Below are positions 7,011 to 14,639 of a stretch of 22,623 nt of DNA, one piece after another; positions within the stretch are counted from its first letter, which is position 1, and each line of letters begins with the position of its first letter. The translations under genes and the position numbers were made by a program. Source of the DNA: Clostridia bacterium (lineage in GTDB: Bacteria; Bacillota; Clostridia; Christensenellales; CAG-1252). The notes beneath the pieces were generated by a model, which searched no databases, had not been told where the DNA came from, and was given only the letters and a program-made list of their open reading frames with translations. The stretch covers positions 1 to 22,623 of the forward strand of contig JAFTBD010000130.1 in assembly GCA_017455385.1 (NCBI GenBank), written 5' to 3'.

Positions 7011-7232
7011 GAATAATGATTCGTAATGCGGAAGTCGGAATAAAGGTGCGCTGACGCGAGGTCATTGTAAAGGCTTCCCCTTGAGGGGAGCTCCCGCGAA
7101 GCGGGTGGTGAGGTGCATTCTGTGCGCTGACGCGGAAATATATAAAATGTCATACTGAGCCGCGGTTTACCGCGTGTCGAAGTATCTCATCCGATTTATC
7201 GGATCGAACACTACTCAAGGAGAAAATTTGTA
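7011..7232. repeat. Repeat patch: interrupted GGAATGC/TGTCATACTGAG module with inserted double hairpin
   Basis: No gene. After E1 comes AATGCGGAAGTCGGAATAAA, then the 13-base word GTGCGCTGACGCG (7046-7058), a 63-base segment, and the same 13-base word again (7122-7134), followed by GGAAATATATAAAATGTCAT and ACTGAGCC. The 63-base segment holds two hairpins: CCCC-ttga-GGGG (7077-7088) and CCCGC-gaa-GCGGG (7093-7105). GTCGAAGTATCTCATCC ends at about 7193. The SD of the next gene (AAGGAG) follows. I see no clear promoter for the next gene here. Confidence 0.65.
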
Positions 7233-8444
7233 ATGAAAGAATTTTTTGCTAAATTCGGTGCTGCGGTGAGGGCGCATAAGGGCAGGACGGTGGCGATCTG
7301 CGTCACGGCGTTCGTCTTGATCTGCGCCATCGTGACGTTATCTTGCCTCGGCGCATTCGTTTTCAATCGTTTCGCGACGGGCTACGTGCCGACGGACGAG
7401 GACCTCGCTCTTATCAATAATAATGTCGCAAATCAATATGATCGCGTGGTGATCATCGGCGTGGACGGCACGGGTAAATACCCCGGGGAAATGTTGGACG
7501 ACGATCCCTATTCCTTGCCTAACTTTAAAAAGGTGTTCGTGGACGGTTTTACGACTGCGGGTGGCACGAGGCTGAATGCCTCCGTGACCTATTCCGGCAT
7601 AGCGGTGTATCCCACCATCAGCGCGCAGAACTGGACGAGTATGTTCCGCGGCGTGCGCCCGCCTTATCACGGCATCACGGGCAGTAGCTCGAACAAGGAT
7701 CTCTCGAACGGCAAGCAGCCGAACGAGAAGTATCCTTCCTTCATAAAAGTATTCTTGGACGCGAACCCCACGGCTAAGGTTTTCTCCTCCTGCACGTGGG
7801 ACGCGGTGAACAACGGCGCCATCGAGGATCTCGCCAACGTGGTGAAATATAATACCACTTGCGAGGACGTCTACAAGATCGCGAACGACGAAGAGATAGA
7901 AGGTCTTGCGGATCCCGATACCAAAGAATTCATCAAGAACGCCACCGAAGGCAACAGCACCGCAGATCCCGACTATTTCCTGCGTGATATGATCACCGTG
8001 CAACGCGTCATCGAAGCCACAACGTCCGCAGAAGGGAAGTCCGCCTATAAGATCGCTTATATGCACCTCAATCAGGTGGATTCCGCAGGACATTCCTACG
8101 GGTACAATAAACACGCGTATGCGCGCGCTGTAGCTCGCGTGGACGACCTCATCGGCAGGATCTATGACGCCTACGAGGCGGAGGGTATGCTGGATAATAC
8201 GCTCTTCATATACTGCACCGATCACGGTCATCGCTATTTGCAGGACGGCACGGGACACGGCGGCAACAGCAATGTGGAAGTGAAAGTCACCTTTGCCATC
8301 GCGGGCAAGACGGTGAAACAGGGAACTTCCGGCAAATATGTGAATACCGACCTTGCGCCTATCGTGGCGTATGCTCTCGGCGTGAAGGCGGCGGATAGCT
8401 GGCAGGGGAGGGTGCCGTATGGGATGTTCACCCTATTAGGTTGA
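7233..8444 (+). CDS. Membrane-anchored alkaline phosphatase superfamily phosphodiesterase, paralog 2
   Basis: A 403-residue tandem paralog of the preceding gene with the same layout: MKEFFAKFGA start, basic RAHKGR, membrane helix about 20-44, then an extracellular catalytic domain. Catalytic positions seen are D78 in VVIIGVDGTG, T128 in AVYPTISAQNW, D283 and H287 in DSAGH, D330 and H331 in CTDHGH, and H342 in GTGHGG. Compared with paralog 1 it lacks part of the middle region after the CTWxxVNNG motif, which accounts for its shorter length, and it has extra residues before the nucleophile. The C-terminal 20 residues (VKAADSWQGRVPYGMFTLLG) are identical in both. AAGGAG lies upstream of the ATG. 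With no evident promoter it may depend on readthrough from paralog 1. The stop lies inside element E2. Confidence 0.88.
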   Translation: MKEFFAKFGAAVRAHKGRTVAICVTAFVLICAIVTLSCLGAFVFNRFATGYVPTDEDLALINNNVANQYDRVVIIGVDGTGKYPGEMLDDDPYSLPNFKKVFVDGFTTAGGTRLNASVTYSGIAVYPTISAQNWTSMFRGVRPPYHGITGSSSNKDLSNGKQPNEKYPSFIKVFLDANPTAKVFSSCTWDAVNNGAIEDLANVVKYNTTCEDVYKIANDEEIEGLADPDTKEFIKNATEGNSTADPDYFLRDMITVQRVIEATTSAEGKSAYKIAYMHLNQVDSAGHSYGYNKHAYARAVARVDDLIGRIYDAYEAEGMLDNTLFIYCTDHGHRYLQDGTGHGGNSNVEVKVTFAIAGKTVKQGTSGKYVNTDLAPIVAYALGVKAADSWQGRVPYGMFTLLG

Positions 8445-8567
8445 CGTCGTATAAGGCGGCATCTGCTTTGTTTCTGACTTCAAAACCGCACAGTTACGTA
8501 CGAAAAGTACGCGCCTGTGCGATTTTTTCGTCGAGCCTCGCATCTCCCACCTTCTGCGACGTCAACC
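8439..8567 (+). repeat. Inverted-repeat element E, copy E2 (overlaps the stop of paralog 2)
   Basis: Ends GGTTGACGTCG (8439-8449) and CGACGTCAACC (8557-8567), with the same arms as E1. The inner stem differs: AAAACCGCACAG (8482-8493) pairs with CTGTGCGATTTT (8515-8526), eleven of twelve, followed by more T, so it resembles an intrinsic terminator. The core 8494-8514 contains CGTAC-gaaaa-GTACG. The TGA stop of the upstream gene is 8442-8444. Confidence 0.85.
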
Positions 8568-8672
8568 GAAGGAGGTAACTGAAAAGGAGAGCGCTTGTCT
8601 CCGCACCACTCTCCGCGTTCTGTGGGGTGAGGGTGTCGAGCCTCGCATCTCCCACCTTCTGCGACGTCAACC
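8568..8672. repeat. Broken E-element right ends
   Basis: Positions 8636-8672 repeat exactly the 37-base right end of E2 (8531-8567). Before it, about 8588-8621 contains AGCGCTTGTCTCCGCACCAC and CTCCGCG, like the right end of E3. The same word appears on the minus strand near 17500-17545. These look like remnants of further E copies. Confidence 0.6.
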
Positions 8673-9170
8673 GAATATAATTCGGAATGAGGAATGCGGA
8701 ATGCGGAATGAAGGTGGCGCAGAGCGCGAATATAATAATCGTCATTCCGAGGCGTCCCGAGGAATCTCCACCTATTTTCTCACAAGGTGGAGATGTTTCG
8801 ACACGGCTCGCTATTTGCCTGCGGCTCTACGCGGACCTTCGGTGCAACATGACGAAAAAAAGTGGAGAGCGGAGATGGGGTGGGAGCACGTTGCGCTTGC
8901 GAACTTGTGAGCAAGCGTTTAGGCGGAGCACCCTATGAACGCTCTCCCCCGCGAACGAGACGTACGTCTCGGAGCGAACCGCTGCCGTTGGGGTCCCCGA
9001 AGAATTGCAAATTCTTTGGGGTGTTGGCAGCGAGCAAGGCAGTATGCCGATATGTCGCGTAAGAGACTGCGTCAGTGGTCTCGGCGACCTGAGGCGTACA
9101 ATGCCGCGCAGGGAATGCGGAATTCGGAATAATGGAGACGCGCAAAGCGCGAATGAATTGCACCCTTTAG
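8673..9170. repeat. Long repeat patch without genes
   Basis: 8679-8775 is a copy of the GGAATGC module (GGAATGCGGAATGAAGGTGG, GCGC hairpin, TATAATAATCGTCATTCCGA). It continues into an inverted repeat ATCTCCACC (8764-8772) and GGTGGAGAT (8786-8794), with a GTCATTCC/ATGAC outer pair. About 8860-9110 holds a run of hairpins: CGAGACGTACGTCTCG (8956-8971); CCCCGAAGAATT (8995-9006) with AATTCTTTGGGG (9010-9021); and GTCGC..GAGAC (9054-9067) with GTCTC..GCGAC (9078-9088). A partial GGAATGC module begins near 9112. Open frames here are short, overlap on both strands and show no protein-like composition. Confidence 0.6.
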
Positions 9171-9365
9171 CGAGCGTAGCGAACGGGCAAAGGGGGATCG
9201 TCTCAAGGAACGAACGTGACGCAGAGAGGGGGATTTTAAATCCACCATTCCGTCCTCGCTCTGCTCGTCCGCAATCAAGCCTCCTTTACGAAAGGATGCA
9301 ACGGCGCTGCGCTTGAATTCCGAATTAGATATCGCGTTAGAGGTACCGCAATTTGCGCGGAGTGC

Positions 9366-9450
9366 AACATCGTTGCGCCTATGGCGCACATCGTTTTTGG
9401 GGTAGCAAAACATCGTTTGCCGTCAGGCAACATCGTTCGCGGAGCGACAT
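9366..9450. repeat. Hairpin/word array 2 (AACATCGT repeats)
   Basis: AACATCGT at 9366-9373, 9409-9416 and 9429-9436, with ACATCGT at 9388-9394. Between copies are hairpins TGCGCC-tat-GGCGCA (9374-9388), an imperfect TTTTG/CAAAA, TTGCC-gtca-GGCAA (9417-9430) and TCGC-gga-GCGA (9437-9447). Same design as array 1 with a different word. Upstream, 9171-9365 holds short low-content repeats and no gene that I can support. Confidence 0.72.
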
Positions 9451-9496
9451 CCCGCATCGCCAATTTCTCCCAGCGGTGCGGTTTTCGGTGAAATCG

Positions 9497-9525
9497 TTGA
9501 CATTGTCGCTTTTTTTTGATAAAAT
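9497..9525 (+). promoter_or_regulatory. Strong promoter of the exporter operon
   Basis: TTGACA (9497-9502), 17 bases, TAAAAT (9520-9525), one base from consensus overall. The first gene starts 23 bases later. Confidence 0.85.
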
Positions 9526-9548
9526 AACACCTAAGAGATTAGGAGAAT

Positions 9549-10031
9549 ATGTTTTCGACTGTTCTTATCGGCATAACGGCGGCGCTTTTATGCGCGATCG
9601 CCCTCATACTCGGGGCTTATTTGTATAGGCTTTGCAAGGACAATAAGAGCAAACGCTTGAACCTCGGCGGCGTATTCTTGGCGATCGGTTTCATCCCCAT
9701 GGCGCTCGTGGTTTTTGCGGATATGCGTCGCGGCGGAGTCCCTGTTTTCAGTTACATCGAGTATTTGCGCAGTCCGCTCTTCATGGCGGATATGTCCTTG
9801 GATATGTTCTTGCAGGTGGGGCAGTTATCTTTCCTCATTGACTTCTTCTCCGGCATCACATTCACCACCATTATGCTTCTCTCTGCGAAGAAATGCGTGC
9901 GCGCGATCAGCGAAGAGAAGATGGATCTCGGGCATGATTCTTTCGCCGCGGCGGCGAATGAGCATCCCGCCTATATGGAGACGCGCGGCGTTACGGTGCC
10001 GTACGTCCGTTTCTGCCGTTATTTGAGCTGA
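9549..10031 (+). CDS. Small integral membrane protein, unknown function
   Basis: A 160-residue protein I do not recognise. Hydrophobic segments are at about 5-27 (VLIGITAALLCAIALILGAY), 40-58 (GGVFLAIGFIPMALVVFADM) and 93-112 (SFLIDFFSGITFTTIMLLSA), with basic loops KDNKSKR and AKKCVR on the presumed cytoplasmic side. The C-terminal 45 residues are soluble. TAGGAG sits close before the ATG, and a near-consensus promoter precedes it. It is first in a five-gene run that leads to an ABC ATPase fusion, a permease and surface proteins, so a role as an accessory membrane subunit of that exporter is plausible but only inferred from position. Confidence 0.75.
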   Translation: MFSTVLIGITAALLCAIALILGAYLYRLCKDNKSKRLNLGGVFLAIGFIPMALVVFADMRRGGVPVFSYIEYLRSPLFMADMSLDMFLQVGQLSFLIDFFSGITFTTIMLLSAKKCVRAISEEKMDLGHDSFAAAANEHPAYMETRGVTVPYVRFCRYLS

Positions 10032-10131
10032 GATCTCGCTTCGATATTTTTTGCATTTTTCCAAGCAATAACAGTACTTTTACACCAAGATGGACCGACG
10101 ATGACCCTTTGGGTCATTCGACCGTGGGAGT
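10032..10131 (+). promoter_or_regulatory. Leader with hairpin directly before the fusion gene start
   Basis: ATGACCC (10101-10107), TTT, GGGTCAT (10111-10117) is a perfect 7-bp hairpin. It ends 14 bases before the ATG and has no T-run, so it is not an intrinsic terminator. The only SD-like word, GGGAG (10126-10130), is one base from the ATG, which is unusually close. The hairpin may modulate translation; no clear promoter is seen. Confidence 0.4.
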
Positions 10132-12552
10132 ATGAACGAAGCGATATTGTTTTGCGGGATCGTGCTATTTGCAATAGGTTTCCGCTACCTGGGCTCCAAG
10201 CTCGACAATAAACAATTTCTCATAATGAAGAAAGAATTAAACGCCGGCGACGTATTTTTCAAGGCGCTGTCCGTGGCGTTATTCTTGCTCTATATGCCGG
10301 AGCTTTTCATGCGCGAGACCGTAGCGTGGCAGATCGGGCTGAAAGAGACGTACTATCTGAACGGCGTGCTGATCGGTGGGGCGCACCTGCCTTATACCGC
10401 CACAGCCACGGCATTCCTCGGCATCTTGAAATGGCTGACGCTCCTCACGGTCGCGGTGACGGTGACCTTGCCGTTCTTCGATAAGCGCGACGCCAAGGAC
10501 TATGCGATCTTCGTCGCGCCCGTCGTCATCCTCCTCAATGTCATTTTCTTCCGTCCCGTCGCGACTTCCATCGTGTACGTCCCGGGTGAGGAACTGAATC
10601 TATATCATTGGCGCGTCGTCGTGCACGCCTGTATCATCGCCTTGATGGGCGCCATCGTCTTCGACCGTTTGATCCGCTTCTTCCTCGAGAAAGACTATAA
10701 GGATCTCGGACGCCGCTTCGGTCGTCTCGGGCTTTATATCTTACTCTATATCGTGGCATTTATGCCGACGTATCTCCCACAGCTTCTATTCGGATACGTG
10801 GGCGAGGAGCCGAAAGACTTCACCGTTACGCATAGGCTCCTCATCTATTTCACTGTCCTCTTCCCGCTCCTGATGCAGGTCCTCTTCGGCAAGAAGGACG
10901 TCAAGGAGAGGCGCTATCTCCTCATCATGCTGGCGCTCAGCGGCTTTTTCGCCTATTTCGGACAGTATTATTACGTAGGCAAGACGCTCATCAGCTCGCT
11001 CCCCTTGCACCTCTGCAATACGGCGATCGCTTTGATGCTCTTCGCGTACGTGTTCAAGCTGAACGGCGTATTTTATTTCACCTATTTCGTCAACATCATG
11101 GGCGCTTTGATGGCGACCCTCATGCCGGACCTGTCGGGCGAAGTGTCCCAGATGGGCAACGTCATTTATTTCTACAACCATATCTATGCCATCATCCTGC
11201 CTCTGATGGGTGTGGCGCTCGGCGTATTCCCGCGTCCGAATATGAAGCTGATGCGGAAGGCGATCCTCTTTTTCGCGATATACGTTTTTTTCGCGGCGAC
11301 GATGGACGCTTGGCTGAATAACTCGCCTTCTCTCAATAATATCACCGTGCCGTACGGAAGCCCGTATCACATCGATATCAACTACTTCTTCCTGTACAGC
11401 GACTTCTTCATCGAGAAAGCCATTTTCAAATGGGCGTACCCCTTGAAACACAATTACCTTTTGCAGTTCCGCCTCGGCGACACGATGATGACCTATTTCT
11501 GGATATACGATATATTGGTCTTCTCCATATCGGTGGTGATGATGTTCGTCTTCTGGGGGATATATGGAATCCTTTACAAGGTGGAAGACTCCCACAGGGA
11601 GCTCGCCCGCCGCAAGAAACTGGCGAGAGTCGACAGGCTGAACTTACTCAAAGAACTGGACGGGAGGTCGGTGAAAGAGCCGCTCCATCCCGAAGGAGCA
11701 CATATGATAAAGATAAGTCACTTTTCCAAGACGTATGCGGGCAGCACGAAGAACGCCGTGACCGACCTGAACCTCGAGATATACGAGGGGGAGGTCTTCG
11801 GCTTCATCGGACATAACGGCGCGGGCAAGTCCACGACCATCAAGAGCCTCGTCGGTATCCAGACCATCACGGACGGCACCATCGAGATCCAAGGCTACGA
11901 CATCGCGCGTCAGCCCCTCGAGGCGAAGCTGAATATCGGCTACGTCAGCGATAACCACGCCGTATATGAGAAGCTCACGGGCAGGGAATACGTCAGCTAC
12001 GTCGCCGACCTTTATATGGTCAGCGAAGAGGATAAAGCGGCGCGTATCGATAAATACGCCACGATGTTCGGGCTCACCGAGGCGATGGATCGCGAGATCA
12101 AGAGCTATTCCCACGGTATGAAGCAGAAATTGATGGTCATCTCCGCCCTTATCCATAACCCCAAGGTGTGGATACTGGACGAGCCTTTGACCGGTCTCGA
12201 CCCCACCAGCGCGCACCAGATCAAGGAATGTATGCGTATGCACGCGGACGAGGGCAATATCGTCTTCTTCTCCAGCCACGTTATCGAGGTGGTGGAGAAG
12301 ATATGCGACCGCGTCGCCATCATCAGCGGCGGACGCCTTTGCCGTGTCTGCAAGCCGGAGGAGCTCGTCTCCGAAGGGCAGTCCCTCGAGGAACTCTATT
12401 TGATGTATGCCAAACAGGCGGAACAAGCGAATGCCGCTACGGAGAATGTGACAGCCGCCCCCGCAGAGGAAGGAACGGAAAACGTAGCCCCCGCGGAAGA
12501 AGAAGCGCTTGACGAGGTCGCCGCAACGACGACCGGAGAGGATAATGAATAA
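10132..12552 (+). CDS. Fusion of a YwaF/TMEM164-like membrane domain with an ABC transporter ATPase
   Basis: An 806-residue two-part protein. Residues 1 to about 490 are a polytopic membrane region with roughly ten hydrophobic segments. Within it, about 235-375 looks like the YwaF/TP0381 family (TMEM164-related): SSLPLHLCNTAIAL (H293, C295) and FYNHIYAIILPLMG (H350). Residues about 525-740 are a complete ABC ATPase: Walker A GHNGAGKST (560-568), signature YSHGMKQK (659-666), Walker B VWILDEP (D683, E684) and H-loop SSH (H716). The tail after 760 is Ala/Glu-rich and acidic. The ATPase pairs with the permease encoded next, overlapping by eight bases, while the membrane domain adds an unknown activity. 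An ATG at 11704 with SD GAAGGAG could also give the ATPase alone (282 residues). A fusion of these families is not one I know. Confidence 0.85.
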   Translation: MNEAILFCGIVLFAIGFRYLGSKLDNKQFLIMKKELNAGDVFFKALSVALFLLYMPELFMRETVAWQIGLKETYYLNGVLIGGAHLPYTATATAFLGILKWLTLLTVAVTVTLPFFDKRDAKDYAIFVAPVVILLNVIFFRPVATSIVYVPGEELNLYHWRVVVHACIIALMGAIVFDRLIRFFLEKDYKDLGRRFGRLGLYILLYIVAFMPTYLPQLLFGYVGEEPKDFTVTHRLLIYFTVLFPLLMQVLFGKKDVKERRYLLIMLALSGFFAYFGQYYYVGKTLISSLPLHLCNTAIALMLFAYVFKLNGVFYFTYFVNIMGALMATLMPDLSGEVSQMGNVIYFYNHIYAIILPLMGVALGVFPRPNMKLMRKAILFFAIYVFFAATMDAWLNNSPSLNNITVPYGSPYHIDINYFFLYSDFFIEKAIFKWAYPLKHNYLLQFRLGDTMMTYFWIYDILVFSISVVMMFVFWGIYGILYKVEDSHRELARRKKLARVDRLNLLKELDGRSVKEPLHPEGAHMIKISHFSKTYAGSTKNAVTDLNLEIYEGEVFGFIGHNGAGKSTTIKSLVGIQTITDGTIEIQGYDIARQPLEAKLNIGYVSDNHAVYEKLTGREYVSYVADLYMVSEEDKAARIDKYATMFGLTEAMDREIKSYSHGMKQKLMVISALIHNPKVWILDEPLTGLDPTSAHQIKECMRMHADEGNIVFFSSHVIEVVEKICDRVAIISGGRLCRVCKPEELVSEGQSLEELYLMYAKQAEQANAATENVTAAPAEEGTENVAPAEEEALDEVAATTTGEDNE
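11692..11706 (+). promoter_or_regulatory. Internal Shine-Dalgarno and ATG at the ATPase domain boundary
   Basis: GAAGGAG (11692-11698), five bases, ATG (11704-11706, residue 525). The following MIKISHFSKTYAG reads like the ordinary start of a free-standing ABC ATPase. Confidence 0.55.
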
Positions 12553-14188
12553 CGAAGCGACGATGAAAAACGGCGTTTTCAGACGCCTGAAATATCTCGT
12601 GCTTTTGCAGGCAGGAGAGAAGTTCCGCGGGATCAAGGAAAAGCCGACGAAAAAGTCCGTCTTCAAAGCGTTCCTGAAGGTGCTTACCGCCGTGACGGTG
12701 ACCGCCGTGCTGTATCTTTTGATGAGCGTCATCCGCTCCAAGTTTTTCTTTACTTTCGACAAGGAACTATTCACCACGGTGCTTTTCTTTACGCAGATCA
12801 TCAGCATCGTCACCTGCATCGGGAGTATGATGTCCGTTCTTTACAACAGCAAAGAGAACATGATCCTGATGGCATTCCCGTGCAATTACAACGAGATCTT
12901 TTTGAGCAAAGTCATCGTTTTCACGATCGAAGAGATGAAGAAAAGTTGTTTCTTCGTTCTGCCGTTCCTTCTTTCTTACGGCTTCATCTCGAAGGCGGGC
13001 GGCGCTTACTGGGGCGGTCTCATTCCCACTTGGATCTTTATGACTTTGTTCCCGGTGCTCTTCAGCGCCATTCTGTCCATTCCTCTGATCTTTGTCAAGA
13101 AGTTCTTGGAGAATCATTCCGGGATCATGGCAGGCGTATTGATGGCGTTCCTCGCGGGTGCTTTCACCTTGGTGATCTTCATTCTCTCCAAGGTGCCCAC
13201 GCCGCTCCGTTTGATCGCGTTCTATCGCAGTATCATGCAGGCGCTTCGCGCCATCCTCATCGCGATCAACAGGTTCTCCTTGTTTTATGCTTTCATCGGC
13301 AAGGCGATGTTCGGCATCAAGGTGTGGTTGTATCTGCCCATCGTGGTCGTGATCTTCGCGGCAACGGTGGCGCTCTGCATTTTCGTGGCGATGCCGTTCT
13401 ATTTCAAAGCGTCCTCGTCCAGTGCGGAGCACAGCACGGCAGGGAAGCATAGAGTCAGGACGCATCGCCATAACAATCTCTTCCTGACCTTCTTCCGTAA
13501 GGAAGTGAAGCTGATGTTCCGCTCGTCGCAGAATATGACTTCCGCGATCAGCATCATCCTCATTTTCCCAATCATTTCCTACATTATGAACTTCATCGTG
13601 GCGGCGATCCGCACGAACTTATACGGCGATTATATGACGGTCGCATTCAACCTGATGATCACGTTGTCGCTCCTCGGCACGTATAACGCCAATTGCGCGG
13701 CGGCGATCTCCTCCGAAGGGGGCGAGTTCGCGGTCTTGAAGGCGGCGCCGAGCGACACGAAGATCGTCACTTGGGCGAAGCTCACCTTGACGATGCTCGT
13801 CAATCTGATCGCGGTGGCGACGATGTGCGTTGTGGTCTCCCTGACCACCACGCTCCCCGCGCGGGATATCCTCTTTATGTTCGTCGTCATCGTCTTCATC
13901 AGTCTCGGCAATATCCTGTGGAGCTTCCAGATAGACGTCACGAACCCGAAGGTGAATGACTACGCGGTGAAAGGGGACGCGGTGGTGGACAATCCGAATA
14001 TCGCCAAGGCGCTCGTCATCGGCTTCCTGATCTCCACGGTGATCGGTGTCGTGACTCTTTTGCTCCTCATAGACGGTTATTGGTCCGGGTGGATCCGCGC
14101 GGTGCTCATCGCCATGGCGTATTTCGCGATACGGCTGTATTTATACAGCGGATACTTGAAGGTATATTTCAACGATATACAGGGGTAG
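12545..14188 (+). CDS. ABC exporter permease (ABC-2-like), multi-pass membrane protein
   Basis: A 547-residue protein with about twelve hydrophobic segments: a pair near 45-65 and 75-97, four between 135 and 225, one near 260-290, then a soluble, basic linker (TAGKHRVRTHRHNN) and a second half of membrane helices. FLTFFRKEVKLMFRSSQN before the second half and SKENMILMAFPCNYNEIFLS after the first pair resemble coupling loops of ABC-2-type exporters. The start is ATG 12545, inside the end of the ATPase gene (8-base overlap), with GGAGAGG just upstream; the open frame extends earlier but has no SD. It is the membrane partner of the ATPase domain encoded before it. Substrate unknown; the surface proteins encoded next may be cargo or partners. 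Confidence 0.82.
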   Translation: MNNEATMKNGVFRRLKYLVLLQAGEKFRGIKEKPTKKSVFKAFLKVLTAVTVTAVLYLLMSVIRSKFFFTFDKELFTTVLFFTQIISIVTCIGSMMSVLYNSKENMILMAFPCNYNEIFLSKVIVFTIEEMKKSCFFVLPFLLSYGFISKAGGAYWGGLIPTWIFMTLFPVLFSAILSIPLIFVKKFLENHSGIMAGVLMAFLAGAFTLVIFILSKVPTPLRLIAFYRSIMQALRAILIAINRFSLFYAFIGKAMFGIKVWLYLPIVVVIFAATVALCIFVAMPFYFKASSSSAEHSTAGKHRVRTHRHNNLFLTFFRKEVKLMFRSSQNMTSAISIILIFPIISYIMNFIVAAIRTNLYGDYMTVAFNLMITLSLLGTYNANCAAAISSEGGEFAVLKAAPSDTKIVTWAKLTLTMLVNLIAVATMCVVVSLTTTLPARDILFMFVVIVFISLGNILWSFQIDVTNPKVNDYAVKGDAVVDNPNIAKALVIGFLISTVIGVVTLLLLIDGYWSGWIRAVLIAMAYFAIRLYLYSGYLKVYFNDIQG

Positions 14189-14195
14189 ACGAGAG

Positions 14196-14612
14196 ATGAA
14201 TAAGAAGATAATGATATTGATCGTAATAGCGGAATGTGTCCTCGCCGTCTTCCTGATCGGGGTGATAGGACTCGCGATCGAGTCCACCTACAGCGGCGTG
14301 GACTGCCGTGAAGTGCATTTCACAACGGCGGACGGTACCATATTGACGTCTGAGGCAGTGGTGGAAGTGTCCCTTCTCGAGATGCAGGACGGATACCAAT
14401 TATACTATAAGCTCGATCCGGAGGATACGTCAGACGTGCCTGTGACCTTCACGACCAGCAAGCCGGAGATCGTGATGGTCAGCGAGACAGGACTCGTGAC
14501 ATTCCGTGAAGATACGGACGTCGTCATCACCGTGTCCAGTAAAAACGGGAAAACGGCAACGATCACGTTGGTGCCCAAGAGGAACACCCACGGGACCGTT
14601 GACTTGGATTAA
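14196..14612 (+). CDS. Membrane-anchored extracellular protein with a BIG2-like domain
   Basis: A 138-residue protein. The N-terminal helix (about 5-28, IMILIVIAECVLAVFLIGVI) anchors or exports the chain. The rest is beta-rich, and about 70-130 reads like a bacterial Ig-like BIG2 fold: VPVTFTTSKPEIVMVSETG, VTFREDTDVVITVSSKNGK, TATITLVP. The word pattern SKPEI-V-VSETG-V is characteristic. The gene starts seven bases after the permease stop with only a weak SD (GAGAG), so translation may be coupled. The lipoprotein gene follows 27 bases later. A cell-surface scaffold or exporter accessory role is a guess from context. Confidence 0.75.
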   Translation: MNKKIMILIVIAECVLAVFLIGVIGLAIESTYSGVDCREVHFTTADGTILTSEAVVEVSLLEMQDGYQLYYKLDPEDTSDVPVTFTTSKPEIVMVSETGLVTFREDTDVVITVSSKNGKTATITLVPKRNTHGTVDLD

Positions 14613-14639
14613 AAAATCATACTAAAAAGGAGGAACAGT

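Noticed and set aside
8494..9463. Several open frames of 60-113 codons in the repeat kilobase
   Set aside because: They overlap on both strands, run through palindromes, lack good SDs and are Arg/Ser-rich, as expected for non-coding GC-rich repeats.
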